64,000 nucleotides of DNA from DASUKM01 sp036278735 (GTDB taxonomy: Bacteria > Acidobacteriota > Vicinamibacteria > Vicinamibacterales > 2-12-FULL-66-21): contig DASUKM010000009.1 in NCBI GenBank assembly GCA_036278735.1, positions 1 through 64,000 on the forward strand, written 5' to 3'. The translations under genes and the position numbers were made by a program. This document shows, one piece after another, positions 43,397 through 52,157 of the stretch; the stretch's first letter is position 1, and each line of letters begins with the position of its first letter. Under the pieces are notes generated by a model, which did not search any database, was not told the origin of the DNA, and saw only the letters and a list, made by a program, of their open reading frames with translations.

Positions 43397-45540
43397 CCCT
43401 GAGCCGAAGGCCGAAGCTGGCGCTCGAGGTACGCGGCGGTCGCGCCCGCGACAGTGCGCCAGGTGCGCCACAGCAGAAAGTCGTGGATGTCGTCGGGGAT
43501 CACGAGCTCCTCCGTCTTCACGCCCTGGGCGTCGAGCCGCTGCTTCAAATCGACGGTCTGATGGAACTCGACGTTGCGGTCGTCGTCGGCCTGAATGAGT
43601 AGAACCGGTGATTTCCAGGTCGGGACGGCCGAGATCGGCGACGACTCGTACGCGGTGTGCGCCGCGTCTTTCACGTCCTGCTCGGTAAGGCCGTCGCCGG
43701 CGAAGGCGGCCGTCAGATCCGGTCCGCCGCGCCCCTGCCGGGCCCAGTTGTGGACGCCGTGGATGTCGACGCCGGTCGCGAACACGTCGGAGTTGCGTCC
43801 GAGCCCGAGCGCCGTCAGGTAGCCGCCGTACGATCCGCCCCAGATCCCGATCCGTGTCGCGTCCACGTCGTCGCGCGACTGCAGGTAGCGGCCGCCCGCG
43901 ATCACGTCGAGATATTCCGACGCGCCGCGCGCGCCGGCGTGCTCCGGCTCGTGAAACGCGAACCCGTAGCCGATGCCGAGGCGGTAATTCACCGACAAGA
44001 CGATGAAGCCGCGGCTGGCGAGGTACTGGTTCGTCGCGTAATCGTTCGAGTAGTAGGCCATGTAATGCCAGCCGAGCAGCATCTGGCGCGGCGGCCCGCC
44101 GTGCACGTACACGAGCGCCGGCCGCTTCGAAGCGCCGCCGCTCGCCGCCTTGAACAACTGTCCGTGGATCTCGAGACCGTCGCTCGACTTGAAGACGACC
44201 TGCTGCGGCGTCACGAGCTGCGTGGCCGGGAACTCGGCAGGCACGCGATCCTCGGCGATTCGCCGCGGCGCGCCGCCTTCGAACGGCTCGACGGTCGGTA
44301 CGGGCGATCGCTGCGCGTCGGCGCCCAGATAGACGAGGAAGCGCCCGTCGCTCGTGACGACGGGCGTCCAGTCGATGCTCGTGCCGCGCGTCATCGCGGC
44401 CGGCGCCGCCGCATCGACGGACACCTTGAAAATGTGACGGCGGTCGGCGTCGAGCCGGTCGCCGCCCGTGTTCGCGCTGTAGACGAGAAAGCGCCGATCC
44501 GGCGTGATGGCCGCTTGTTCGACCAGGAAGTTGCCTGGCGTGAGCAGCGTCGCCTGTCCTCCCGACGCGCTCACCGAGTAGAGGTGCGGCCAGCCGTCGG
44601 CGTACGACATGAAGACGATGCGATCGCCGGCGGCCCAGTGGGGATCCATTTCGTCCGCGATGCGCGGATACGAATCCATCTTGCCCGTGCCGCTCTTCCA
44701 GGCCTCGCGCGCCGCCAGCGTCGAGGCGTCCCCGACCCAGAGCGCCCACGGTGTCGGACGGGGCTCGAGCGTCGGGACGCCGCCGCGGCCCGGCTGGCGC
44801 ACGAAGAGGATGCGACCTCCGTCGTCAGACCACTGCGGCATCGAATCGCGCGAGGTGGAGGGGGCGATGTACCGGATTGGATGATCGCTGTCGGTGAACA
44901 GCGCGATGAAGCTGTGATCCTCGCGATTGGACACGAACGCCAGCGTCTGTCCGTCCGGCGACCACACCGGGGCTTCGCTGGTGCCCTTGACGAAGAACGA
45001 CTCGGCCGGCTTCGATCCATCGATCGGCGCGATCCAGATGCGCTTGTCGCGCACGAACGCGACCCGGTGCGTGTTCGGCGCAATCGCCGGCGTATCGCCG
45101 TCGCCGAGCAGCTTCGGCTCGCCGCCGCTCGCGCTCACGGCCCAGACCTGCATTTTCGGCTGCACGGGACTGCTCGCCGGATCCGGCATCAGGTTGCCTT
45201 CCGCCGGCCAGTTCGCGCCGTGGTCTCCGCCGCGCACGTACACGATGGTGCCGCCGTCGTCGGAGAACGACAGGTTCGTCAGCTCCTGGCCGTCGTCTTT
45301 GTCGTACGAGGTCACCTTTTTCGGAGAGAACCCGGGCGCATCGGCCACATAGATGTTGCGGACGCCGTGCTCGTTGAACGTCCAGGCCACGCGCGCGCCG
45401 GCGGGCGCCGCGGTGAGGTTCTCCGGGAACGGATAACTCATCACCTGGTCCAGCGTGAACCCTGAAGATCGCTGGGCCCGTGAACCGAGACTCGCGATCG
45501 TGAACAACAGCGCGAAGCAGACGATGGCCGTGCGTTTCAT
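43393..45540 (-). CDS. Exported S9 family peptidase
   Basis: 715 residues from the ATG at 45540 (AGGAAGGA upstream), where the signal peptide MKRTAIVCFALLFTIASL begins. Propeller repeats include LSFSDDGGTIVYVRGGD, PVWSPDGQTLAFVSNRED and PQWSDDGGRILFVRQPG. The C-terminal hydrolase has S570 in GGSYGGYL, D654 in QADDDRNV and H686 in DDIHDFL. The preceding residues of the nucleophile strand (RIGIWGGSYGG) fit dipeptidyl/acylaminoacyl peptidases. It is the first gene of an operon with bshB1 and bshA, an unexpected partnership. A perfect TATAAT lies upstream. Confidence 0.93.
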   Translation of the reverse strand: MKRTAIVCFALLFTIASLGSRAQRSSGFTLDQVMSYPFPENLTAAPAGARVAWTFNEHGVRNIYVADAPGFSPKKVTSYDKDDGQELTNLSFSDDGGTIVYVRGGDHGANWPAEGNLMPDPASSPVQPKMQVWAVSASGGEPKLLGDGDTPAIAPNTHRVAFVRDKRIWIAPIDGSKPAESFFVKGTSEAPVWSPDGQTLAFVSNREDHSFIALFTDSDHPIRYIAPSTSRDSMPQWSDDGGRILFVRQPGRGGVPTLEPRPTPWALWVGDASTLAAREAWKSGTGKMDSYPRIADEMDPHWAAGDRIVFMSYADGWPHLYSVSASGGQATLLTPGNFLVEQAAITPDRRFLVYSANTGGDRLDADRRHIFKVSVDAAAPAAMTRGTSIDWTPVVTSDGRFLVYLGADAQRSPVPTVEPFEGGAPRRIAEDRVPAEFPATQLVTPQQVVFKSSDGLEIHGQLFKAASGGASKRPALVYVHGGPPRQMLLGWHYMAYYSNDYATNQYLASRGFIVLSVNYRLGIGYGFAFHEPEHAGARGASEYLDVIAGGRYLQSRDDVDATRIGIWGGSYGGYLTALGLGRNSDVFATGVDIHGVHNWARQGRGGPDLTAAFAGDGLTEQDVKDAAHTAYESSPISAVPTWKSPVLLIQADDDRNVEFHQTVDLKQRLDAQGVKTEELVIPDDIHDFLLWRTWRTVAGATAAYLERQLRPSAQG

Positions 45541-45568
45541 CTCCGTCCTTCCTGGCAAACGACGCGCG

Positions 45569-45574
45569 ATTATA
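45569..45574 (-). promoter_or_regulatory. -10 element of the S9-bshB1-bshA operon
   Basis: TATAAT on the minus strand, about 22 bases before a purine-rich ribosome site and start codon. In DNA this GC-rich a perfect -10 is unlikely by chance. No convincing -35 was found. Confidence 0.6.
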
Positions 45575-45617
45575 GAACGGCCGAACGGCCGCCGGCGCGT
45601 CTCCGTCTAAACGGGTC

Positions 45618-48089
45618 ATGCGATTCCTCCCGGGCCGCCTCGGCCGCGTCGCGCGGCGCCTGTTCCACGCGCCGCTGTTCACCTCGGTCGCCATCCTCAC
45701 GCTCGCGCTCGGCATCGGCGCCAACACGGCGATTTTCAGCGTGGTCCGGGGCGTGCTGCTGAAGCCGCTCCCCTTCGATCGCCCGGCCGAACTGGTGGGC
45801 GTCTGGCACTCGGCGCCGGGGATGGGCATTCCGGTGATGAACCAGTCGCCGGCCACCTATCTGACGTACCGCGAAGACGGACGCGTCTTCCAGGACATCG
45901 GGATCTGGCGGACGACGTCCGTGTCGGTGACGGGGCAGGGAGAGCCCGAGCGCGTCCGGGCCCTGATGGTGACCGACGGCGTCCTCACCACCCTGGGGGT
46001 CCGGCCGGCCCTCGGCCGCGACTTCACGCGCGACGACGACAGCCCGCGCGCTCCCGAGCGCGTGATGCTCACCTCCGCGTACTGGGCGCGCAAGTTCGGC
46101 AGCGACCGGTCGGTCGTCGGCAAGCTCGTCACGATCGAAGGCACGCCGCACGAGATCATCGGGGTCCTGCCGGCCGGCTTCGAGTTCCTCGACACGAATC
46201 CGCAAGTGGTGCTGCCGGCGCGCTTCGATCGCGCGAAGGTGTTCGTCGGCAATTTCAGCTGGCAGGGGGTCGCGCGGCTGAAACCCGGGGTCACGCTCGC
46301 GCAGGCCAACGCCGACGTCGCCCGGATGATTCCGCTCGTCATCCAGAAATTTCCGCTGCCCCCCGGCTTCTCGAAGCAGATGTATGCCGACATCCGCATG
46401 GGGCCGCTCGTCCGGCCGCTCGCCGACGACGTCATCGGCGACGTGGGTCGCGTGCTGTGGCTGCTGCTCGGCACCGTCGGCATCGTCCTCCTGATCGCCT
46501 GCGCGAACGTGGCGAACCTGTTCCTCGTGCGCGCCGAAGGGCGCCAGCAGGAGCTGGCGATCCACGCGGCGCTCGGCGCGGGCGTCCGGCAGATCGCGTG
46601 GGAGCTGCTCTCGGAGAGCCTCCTGCTCGGTCTCGTCGGCGGCGCCGTCGGCCTCGTGCTCGCCTCGTGGGGCATCCACGCGCTGATCGCCATCGCCCCC
46701 GACGGCCTGCCGCGCGTGCACGCGATCGGGATCGATCCGGTCGTGCTCGTCTTCACCCTCGGCGTGTCGCTGCTGGCCGGCCTGCTCTTCGGGGCCATTC
46801 CGGTCATCCGATACGCGCGGCCGCACCTGGCGGCCGCGCTCAAGCAGGGCGGGCGCCTGGGCACCGCGGGCCGCGAGCGGCATCGCGCGCGCAACGCGCT
46901 CGTCGTCGTCGAGATCGCGCTCGCGGTGGTGCTCCTCGTCGCCTCCGGCTTGATGATCCGGACGTTCGTCGCGATGCGGCACGTCGCGCCGGGCTTCACG
47001 AATCCGGAGCAGGTGCTGACGATTCGCGTGTCGATCCCCGAGTCGCTGATGAAAGATCCGGAGCAGACGGTCCGGACCCATCAGGCGATTCAGCAGCGCC
47101 TCGAGCGCATCCCCGGCGTCCGCGCGGTCGGCGTCACCTCGTCGATCACGATGGACGGCTACGACGACAACGATCCGATCTTCGTGGAAGACTTCCCCCG
47201 CGCGAGTGGCGGGATGCCGCCCCTCCGCCGGTTCAAGTGGGTCGACGGCAGCTACTTCACGACGATGGGCAATCCGCTGATTGCGGGCCGGCTGATCACC
47301 TGGAACGACGCCTACGCCGAGGCGCCGGTCGCGATGGTGAGCGAGAACGTCGCGCGCGAGTACTGGAAGGAGCCGGCGGCCGCGCTCGGCCGGCGGATTC
47401 GCAACAGTCCGAACGATCCCTGGCGCACCATCGTGGGCGTCGTCGGGAACGAACGCGACAACGGCCTCGCGAAGCCGGCCCCCGGCGTCGTCTACTGGCC
47501 GTTCATCGTGAAGCACTTCTGGGACAACGACGTGTTCGTGCAGCGGTCGGCCGGCTATGCGATCCGGACGGATCGCGTCGACTCGCCGACGCTGCTGAAG
47601 GAGGTACAGCAGGCCGTCTGGTCCGTGAACGCCGGGCTGCCGGTCGCCAACGTGAAGACGCTCGACGGGATCATGGCGGGCTCGATGGCGCAGACGTCGT
47701 TCGCGCTCGTGATGCTCGCGATCGCGGCCGCCGTCGCGCTGGTGCTCGGGATCGTGGGGATCTACGGCGTGATCGCGTACGTCGCGGCGCAGCGCACGAA
47801 GGAGATCGGCATCCGGATCGCGCTGGGGGCCGTCGGCCGGGACGTGACGGCGCTGTTCCTGCGGCATGGGCTGTTGCTGGCGGGGGTCGGCATCGGGATT
47901 GGGATCGTCGCCGCGGCGGCGGTCACGCGCGTGATGTCGGCGCTGCTGTTCGGCGTGAGCGCGCTCGACCCGTTGACCTACGTCGTCGTCGCCGGCGCCC
48001 TGGCGGCGACGACGCTGCTCGGCTCGTACGTGCCGGCCGTCCGGGCGGCCCGGGTCGATCCGGCCGAAGCGCTCCGCCGCGAAGCGTGA
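45618..48089 (+). CDS. ADOP family orphan ABC permease
   Basis: 823 residues. First span at about 18-42 (LFTSVAILTLALGIGANTAIF), MacB-like periplasmic domain, VGIVLLIACANVANLFLVR (about 290-310), FGAIPVIRYARP, a second half beginning near residue 430, and last spans MLAIAAAVALVLGIVGIYGVIAYVAA and LAGVGIGIGIVAAAAV. It ends RVDPAEALRREA. No prefix domain and no regulator beside it. The ATG has no ribosome site; CTCCGTCTAA lies seven bases upstream and recurs before the ADOP at 57647. Role inferred from MacB only. Confidence 0.93.
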   Translation: MRFLPGRLGRVARRLFHAPLFTSVAILTLALGIGANTAIFSVVRGVLLKPLPFDRPAELVGVWHSAPGMGIPVMNQSPATYLTYREDGRVFQDIGIWRTTSVSVTGQGEPERVRALMVTDGVLTTLGVRPALGRDFTRDDDSPRAPERVMLTSAYWARKFGSDRSVVGKLVTIEGTPHEIIGVLPAGFEFLDTNPQVVLPARFDRAKVFVGNFSWQGVARLKPGVTLAQANADVARMIPLVIQKFPLPPGFSKQMYADIRMGPLVRPLADDVIGDVGRVLWLLLGTVGIVLLIACANVANLFLVRAEGRQQELAIHAALGAGVRQIAWELLSESLLLGLVGGAVGLVLASWGIHALIAIAPDGLPRVHAIGIDPVVLVFTLGVSLLAGLLFGAIPVIRYARPHLAAALKQGGRLGTAGRERHRARNALVVVEIALAVVLLVASGLMIRTFVAMRHVAPGFTNPEQVLTIRVSIPESLMKDPEQTVRTHQAIQQRLERIPGVRAVGVTSSITMDGYDDNDPIFVEDFPRASGGMPPLRRFKWVDGSYFTTMGNPLIAGRLITWNDAYAEAPVAMVSENVAREYWKEPAAALGRRIRNSPNDPWRTIVGVVGNERDNGLAKPAPGVVYWPFIVKHFWDNDVFVQRSAGYAIRTDRVDSPTLLKEVQQAVWSVNAGLPVANVKTLDGIMAGSMAQTSFALVMLAIAAAVALVLGIVGIYGVIAYVAAQRTKEIGIRIALGAVGRDVTALFLRHGLLLAGVGIGIGIVAAAAVTRVMSALLFGVSALDPLTYVVVAGALAATTLLGSYVPAVRAARVDPAEALRREA

Positions 48090-48120
48090 CGCAGGCCGGG
48101 TTTTCCCCGGCATTGCGCAG

Positions 48121-48126
48121 TACACT
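48121..48126 (+). promoter_or_regulatory. Candidate -10 giving a leaderless mRNA
   Basis: TACACT is followed by six bases and the GTG at 48133, with no ribosome site. Confidence 0.5.
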
Positions 48127-48132
48127 TGGGAC

Positions 48133-49044
48133 GTGAAGGCCGTCCTGGCCGCCGGCGTCGCCGTCCTGGCGGGCGCCGTGCTGGCCGCCCAGAGTCAGCA
48201 TCCGCTGCGGTCGGGCGTCGAGCTGACGGTCGTGACCGCCACGGTCCGCGATGCGGACGGCCACCTTGTCACGGGACTGCCGCGCTCCGCGTTCACCGCA
48301 TACGAAGACGGCGTGCAGCAGCCGGTCCAGCAGTTCAGCCACGACCGCGTCCCCATCGGCCTCGGTCTGCTGCTCGACATCAGCGACAGCATGTACGGGC
48401 GCCGGATTCAGGACGCGCGGCAGGCGGTCGAGCGATTCGTCGCCGACCTGCTCGCCCCCTCCGACGAATTTTTCGTGCTCGCCTTCAACCACGAACCGCG
48501 ACTGCTCACGCCCTGGACGAGCGATGCGGCGGCGGTGCGAGCGGCCCTCGAACCGGTGCGTCCCTCGGGCGGGACGGCCATCTACGACGCGGTGCTCACC
48601 GCGCTGCCCCTCATCGACCATCGTTCGCGCGAGCGTGCGGCGCTCGTCGTGATCTCGGATGGCGCCGATACGGCGAGCGATGCGACGCTGCGCGACGTCG
48701 AGTCGGCGCTGCTGCGCACCGATGCGTTCATCTATGCGGTGGGGATCGATTCGCCCGAGCCGCAGCCGATCAACACGCGCGTGAACGCGCAGGCGCTGAA
48801 CGATCTCACGAACCCGACGGGCGGCCGGTCCGAGATCGTGCACGACAGCGCGGAACTGGCGGCCGCGACCGCCCGGATTGCCGAGGAGCTGAACAGCCAG
48901 TACATGGTCGGCTACGCCTCGCCGCACCCCTCCGACGGCCAGTACCACAGCATCCGGATCAAGGTGAACGGCGCGGGCTACACCGTGCGGACGCGGAACG
49001 GCTACGTCGCGGCGCCGCTCGGCCGCAAGGGTGCGGGAGACTAG
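48133..49044 (+). CDS. Exported VWFA-related acidobacterial protein
   Basis: 303 residues with a GTG start and a hydrophobic leader (MKAVLAAGVAVLAGAVLAAQ). Residues ~28-70 form the domain LTVVTATVRDADGHLVTGL ... YEDGVQQPVQQFSHDR that precedes the von Willebrand A fold in this group. The metal-ion site is intact: DISDS at 82-86, a threonine in PSGGTAIYDAV and aspartate in VVISDGADT. The C-terminus (RIAEELNSQYMVGYASPHPSDGQYHSIRIKV, split over two strands) is standard. It matches the family described as VWFA-related Acidobacterial domain (TIGR03436 type). Binding partner unknown. Confidence 0.92.
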   Translation: MKAVLAAGVAVLAGAVLAAQSQHPLRSGVELTVVTATVRDADGHLVTGLPRSAFTAYEDGVQQPVQQFSHDRVPIGLGLLLDISDSMYGRRIQDARQAVERFVADLLAPSDEFFVLAFNHEPRLLTPWTSDAAAVRAALEPVRPSGGTAIYDAVLTALPLIDHRSRERAALVVISDGADTASDATLRDVESALLRTDAFIYAVGIDSPEPQPINTRVNAQALNDLTNPTGGRSEIVHDSAELAAATARIAEELNSQYMVGYASPHPSDGQYHSIRIKVNGAGYTVRTRNGYVAAPLGRKGAGD

Positions 49045-49068
49045 GCGCAGCCATATGATGGAGGACCA

Positions 49069-50418
49069 ATGTCCACGATCCTCCAGCATCTTCCCGTCGG
49101 CCGGAAGGTCGGCATCGCGTTTTCCGGCGGCCTCGACACGAGCGCCGCCCTCCACTGGATGCGCGGCAAAGGGGCAATCCCCTACGCCTACACGGCGAAT
49201 CTCGGCCAGCCCGACGAACCCGATTACGACGACATCCCGCGCCGTGCGCTGCAGTACGGCGCCGAACGCGCCCGGCTGATCGACTGCCGGGCGCTCCTCG
49301 TCGGCGAAGGGCTCGCCGCGCTGCAGTGCGGGGCGTTTCACGTCTCGACGGCGGGCCTCCCCTACTTCAACACGACGCCGATCGGGCGCGCGGTCACCGG
49401 CACGATGCTCGTGGCGTCCATGAAAGAGGATGGCGTCGACATCTGGGGAGACGGCAGCACGTTCAAGGGGAACGACATCGAGCGGTTCTATCGCTACGGC
49501 CTGCTCGCGAACCCGCACCTGAAGATCTACAAACCGTGGCTCGACCAGCAGTTCATCGACGAACTCGGCGGACGCGCCGAGATGTCCGAGTACATGCGCC
49601 AGGCCGGCTTCGCGTACCGCATGAGCGCCGAGAAGGCGTACTCGACCGACTCGAACATGCTCGGCGCGACGCACGAAGCCAAGGACCTCGAGCGGCTCGA
49701 CGCCGGCATGACCCTCGTCGAACCGATCATGGGCGTCGCGTTCTGGCGCGACGACGTCGCGATCCAGCGTGAAACCATCAGCGTCCGGTTCGACGAAGGG
49801 CAGCCCGCTGCCCTCAACGGCGTCACGTTCCGGAATCCGGTGGAGCTGATGCTCGAGGCGAACCGGATCGGGGGGCGCCACGGGCTCGGCATGAGCGACC
49901 AGATCGAAAACCGCATCATCGAAGCCAAGAGCCGCGGCATCTACGAGGCGCCCGGCATGGCGCTCCTGTTCCTTGCGTACGAGCGGCTCGTCACCGGCAT
50001 TCACAACGAAGACACGATCGAGCAGTACCGCGACAACGGACGCCGCCTCGGCCGGCTCCTCTATCAGGGACGCTGGTTCGATCCGCAGTCGATGATGTTG
50101 CGCGAGACGGCGCAGCGCTGGGTCGCGCGCGCCATCACCGGTGAGGTCACGATCGAGCTGCGGCGCGGCAACGACTATTCGATCCTCGACACGACGTCCC
50201 CCAACCTGACGTATCACCCCGAGCGCCTGACGATGGAGAAGGGGGAATCGATGTTCACGCCGCAGGATCGCATCGGGCAGTTGACGATGAGGAACCTGGA
50301 CATCGTGGACACGCGCGACAAGCTGTCGACGTACGTGAAGGCAGGCCTGCTGTCGCCGTCGATCGGCACGGCGCTGCCGCATCTAATCGAGGCGGGAGAG
50401 CACGACGACGAGCCGTGA
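49069..50418 (+). CDS. argG: Argininosuccinate synthase
   Basis: 449 residues, the longer ArgG type found in Escherichia coli rather than the ~400-residue type. ATP-pyrophosphatase loop SGGLDTS is at residues 19-25; YAYTANLGQPDE, GTMLVASMKEDGVDIWGDGSTFKGND (broken by a turn), EKAYSTDSNMLGATHEAKDLE and GRHGLGMSDQIENRIIEAKSRGIYEAPG are all conserved. It joins citrulline and aspartate using ATP, in arginine synthesis. GGAGG lies seven bases before the ATG. No other arg gene is near. Modular repeats begin 12 bases after its stop. Confidence 0.96.
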   Translation: MSTILQHLPVGRKVGIAFSGGLDTSAALHWMRGKGAIPYAYTANLGQPDEPDYDDIPRRALQYGAERARLIDCRALLVGEGLAALQCGAFHVSTAGLPYFNTTPIGRAVTGTMLVASMKEDGVDIWGDGSTFKGNDIERFYRYGLLANPHLKIYKPWLDQQFIDELGGRAEMSEYMRQAGFAYRMSAEKAYSTDSNMLGATHEAKDLERLDAGMTLVEPIMGVAFWRDDVAIQRETISVRFDEGQPAALNGVTFRNPVELMLEANRIGGRHGLGMSDQIENRIIEAKSRGIYEAPGMALLFLAYERLVTGIHNEDTIEQYRDNGRRLGRLLYQGRWFDPQSMMLRETAQRWVARAITGEVTIELRRGNDYSILDTTSPNLTYHPERLTMEKGESMFTPQDRIGQLTMRNLDIVDTRDKLSTYVKAGLLSPSIGTALPHLIEAGEHDDEP

Positions 50419-50429
50419 GTCGCGCACCG

Positions 50430-50573
50430 CTGCTTGGCGTGGCGCTTCACGCGTGTCACGCAGGCAGGAGGTCAGGAGATCAGGAGAATCGAGGGGGGCG
50501 CCTGTTCGGTGAGTGGCGTAATGGCTGCTTGGCGCGGCGTTTCACGCGTGTCACGCAGGCAGGAGGTCAGGAG
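50430..50573. repeat. Modular repeat pair, period 95, with octamer core
   Basis: Two 49-base copies (50430-50478 and 50525-50573, two mismatches) read CTGCTTGGCG-GGCG-TTCACGC-GTGTCACGCAGG then CAGGAGGTCAGGAG. The first runs on into two extra octamers (ATCAGGAG). Read on the same strand, the arrays at 29320 and 35246 carry GTCACGAAGACAA then CAGGAGGTCAGGAG in the same order with a GCGGCG block before it, and the spacing is the same (88-97). This is a diverged member of that family. It lies between argG and a truncated ADOP gene. Confidence 0.85.
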
Positions 50574-50679
50574 TGTCGAGGGTTGCGCGCCTCCTGTGTT
50601 CGTACGATCCAGGTGCGCTGACACTCGAGTTGGACGATCACAAATGCACCGTTCACTGAGTCCCGAAACGGCGATGCAT

Positions 50680-51135
50680 CGCGCGGGACGCCCTGTCGCA
50701 GCCGGCCGACTCGGTGATGAGCCGTCCGATGCGCGAACGCCGAGCGCGCGCAAATACCCATCGCCGATCACTTCGACATCGGAGACCTCGGCGCCGGGCG
50801 CATCGCCCGCCAGGACGGACGCGTGTGCGGTGTAGCTGACCGCGAGCACGTCGAACGCGCTCGCACGCCGCAGCACGTCCGCCGCCGCGCGCGACGAGTA
50901 CCCGAAATCGGCGTGCGCACCGTTCGGCCGCTCGAACTTGACGGTGACGATGCGGTTGGCGTCCTGCAGGCCGGGGACCGGCCGGAAGAGGAGGCGATCG
51001 AAGACGGCGTACGCGGCGGCCGTCGCCCCGATGCCGAGCGCCAGCGTGGCGGCAATCGCGAGCGAGGAGCCGCGGTCCGCCATCACCTCGCGGAAGGCGT
51101 CGCGCAAGTCGGCGGCGAGTCCGGCCGTACCGCTC
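50680..51135 (-). pseudogene. Truncated and frameshifted ADOP permease remnant
   Basis: On the minus strand the fragment begins LAADLRDAFREVMADRG and the first membrane span LAIAATLALGIGATAAAYAVF, continues through RLLFRPVPGLQDANRIVTVKF and GYLRALGV, and then shifts frame: the expected GRLITES continues in another frame (RIGRLITESAGCDRAS). Homology stops near 50680, so only about 150 of some 820 residues remain. The break lies ~100 bases from the modular repeat pair. No start codon with a ribosome site is evident at the 5' end. Confidence 0.82.
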
Positions 51136-51172
51136 GTCCACCCCGCCGGCGGCGTGCGCCCGCACGACCGTT

Positions 51173-51178
51173 TATAAT
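51173..51178 (+). promoter_or_regulatory. -10 element upstream of the secreted protein gene
   Basis: A perfect TATAAT. If used, the leader of the gene at 51333 is about 150 bases and very GC-rich, with a GGGGG...CCCCC pairing near 51287-51310. The -35 region is poor. Confidence 0.45.
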
Positions 51179-51332
51179 GGCCGCGCTCCCCCGATGTGCC
51201 GGCAGGGCGCGCAGCGTGTTCACGGCGCGGGCCACGCGAGCCGGGCGCACGCGCGCCGGCGTCGCGGCACGCGAGAGCGCGTGCAGGGGGTCCGGCGGGG
51301 CAAGGCCCCCGGCTGAGAACACGGAGGCATCC

Positions 51333-52151
51333 ATGCGTCAGACGGTGAAGTGGACGGCTGCGGCCGTCCTGGCGGCTTCTGCATTCGTCGGCCTGGCCTG
51401 GGGCGCCGACGTGCTCACGATGGCAGGCCTGACGGCCGGCGATGCAAAGGAAGCGATCAACGATGGCATCCTCGACGGCTACGCGCCGTACAGCATGGCG
51501 TCTCGCGCGTTCAAGGCCGCCTCTCCCGCCGTGCGGGTCCAGCTGGTGAACGGCGGCTTTGCGTGGGCGCGCACCTACGTCGCCTCCGCCGAATTCAAGC
51601 AGGCGTACGAGACCGCGCGCCAGCACCGCAAGCCCACGCCCCCAACCTTCGAGGGCACGCCCGAGGAGGAGTTCGCGCGCAACCGGGCGGCGGCGGCGGC
51701 CGACAGCGACAAGAGCCTCGCGGAGATGCGTGAGGCGATCAAGAAGATGCCTCCCGACCAGCAGAAGCAGATCGAGGCCTCGATCGAAGCGGGCCAGGCG
51801 TTCGCGAAACGACTCGACACACCCGAGATGCGCAAGATGAACATCGAGGGCATCCGTCAGAATCGGATCTCGGCGCAGCAGGCGTACGAGAAGGATTTGA
51901 AAACGTGGCAGGCGGATTTCCCGGTGTCCCCCGAGGCGCTCGTCGCGACGCGGCTTCGCACGTTCCTGGACGACACGGTCGACGTCGACTTCGACGCCAA
52001 ACTGGTGAAGACGAGCGAGGGGCGCTTCTCGTTCGCCGATCCGAAGTACGAACAGAAGGGAGACCACTGGAAGCTCGCGTTCCGCGCGGGCAAGGACGCG
52101 GCCCTGGCGGCGCGCGCCGACGCGCAAGCGTGGCTGAAGACGCTGCAGTAA
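51333..52151 (+). CDS. Exported protein of unknown function
   Basis: 272 residues. ATG preceded by GGAGG; signal peptide MRQTVKWTAAAVLAASAFVGLAWG. The mature protein is helical and charged: AITDG-like AINDGILDGYAPYSMAS, then a long region rich in Ala, Gln, Lys and Glu (residues ~85-200: EFARNRAAAAADSDKSLAEM; KKMPPDQQKQIEASIEAG; RISAQQAYEKDLKTWQADF), which may form coiled coil. The C-terminus (FADPKYEQKGDHWKLAFRAGKDA) is more compact. I do not recognise the family. A periplasmic location is likely. Confidence 0.8.
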   Translation: MRQTVKWTAAAVLAASAFVGLAWGADVLTMAGLTAGDAKEAINDGILDGYAPYSMASRAFKAASPAVRVQLVNGGFAWARTYVASAEFKQAYETARQHRKPTPPTFEGTPEEEFARNRAAAAADSDKSLAEMREAIKKMPPDQQKQIEASIEAGQAFAKRLDTPEMRKMNIEGIRQNRISAQQAYEKDLKTWQADFPVSPEALVATRLRTFLDDTVDVDFDAKLVKTSEGRFSFADPKYEQKGDHWKLAFRAGKDAALAARADAQAWLKTLQ

Positions 52152-52157
52152 CGCGCG

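Noticed and set aside
50419..51332. Possible mobile element between argG and the secreted protein gene
   Set aside because: No transposase, terminal inverted repeats or target duplication could be found. The region is explained by the modular repeats, the broken ADOP and a promoter.
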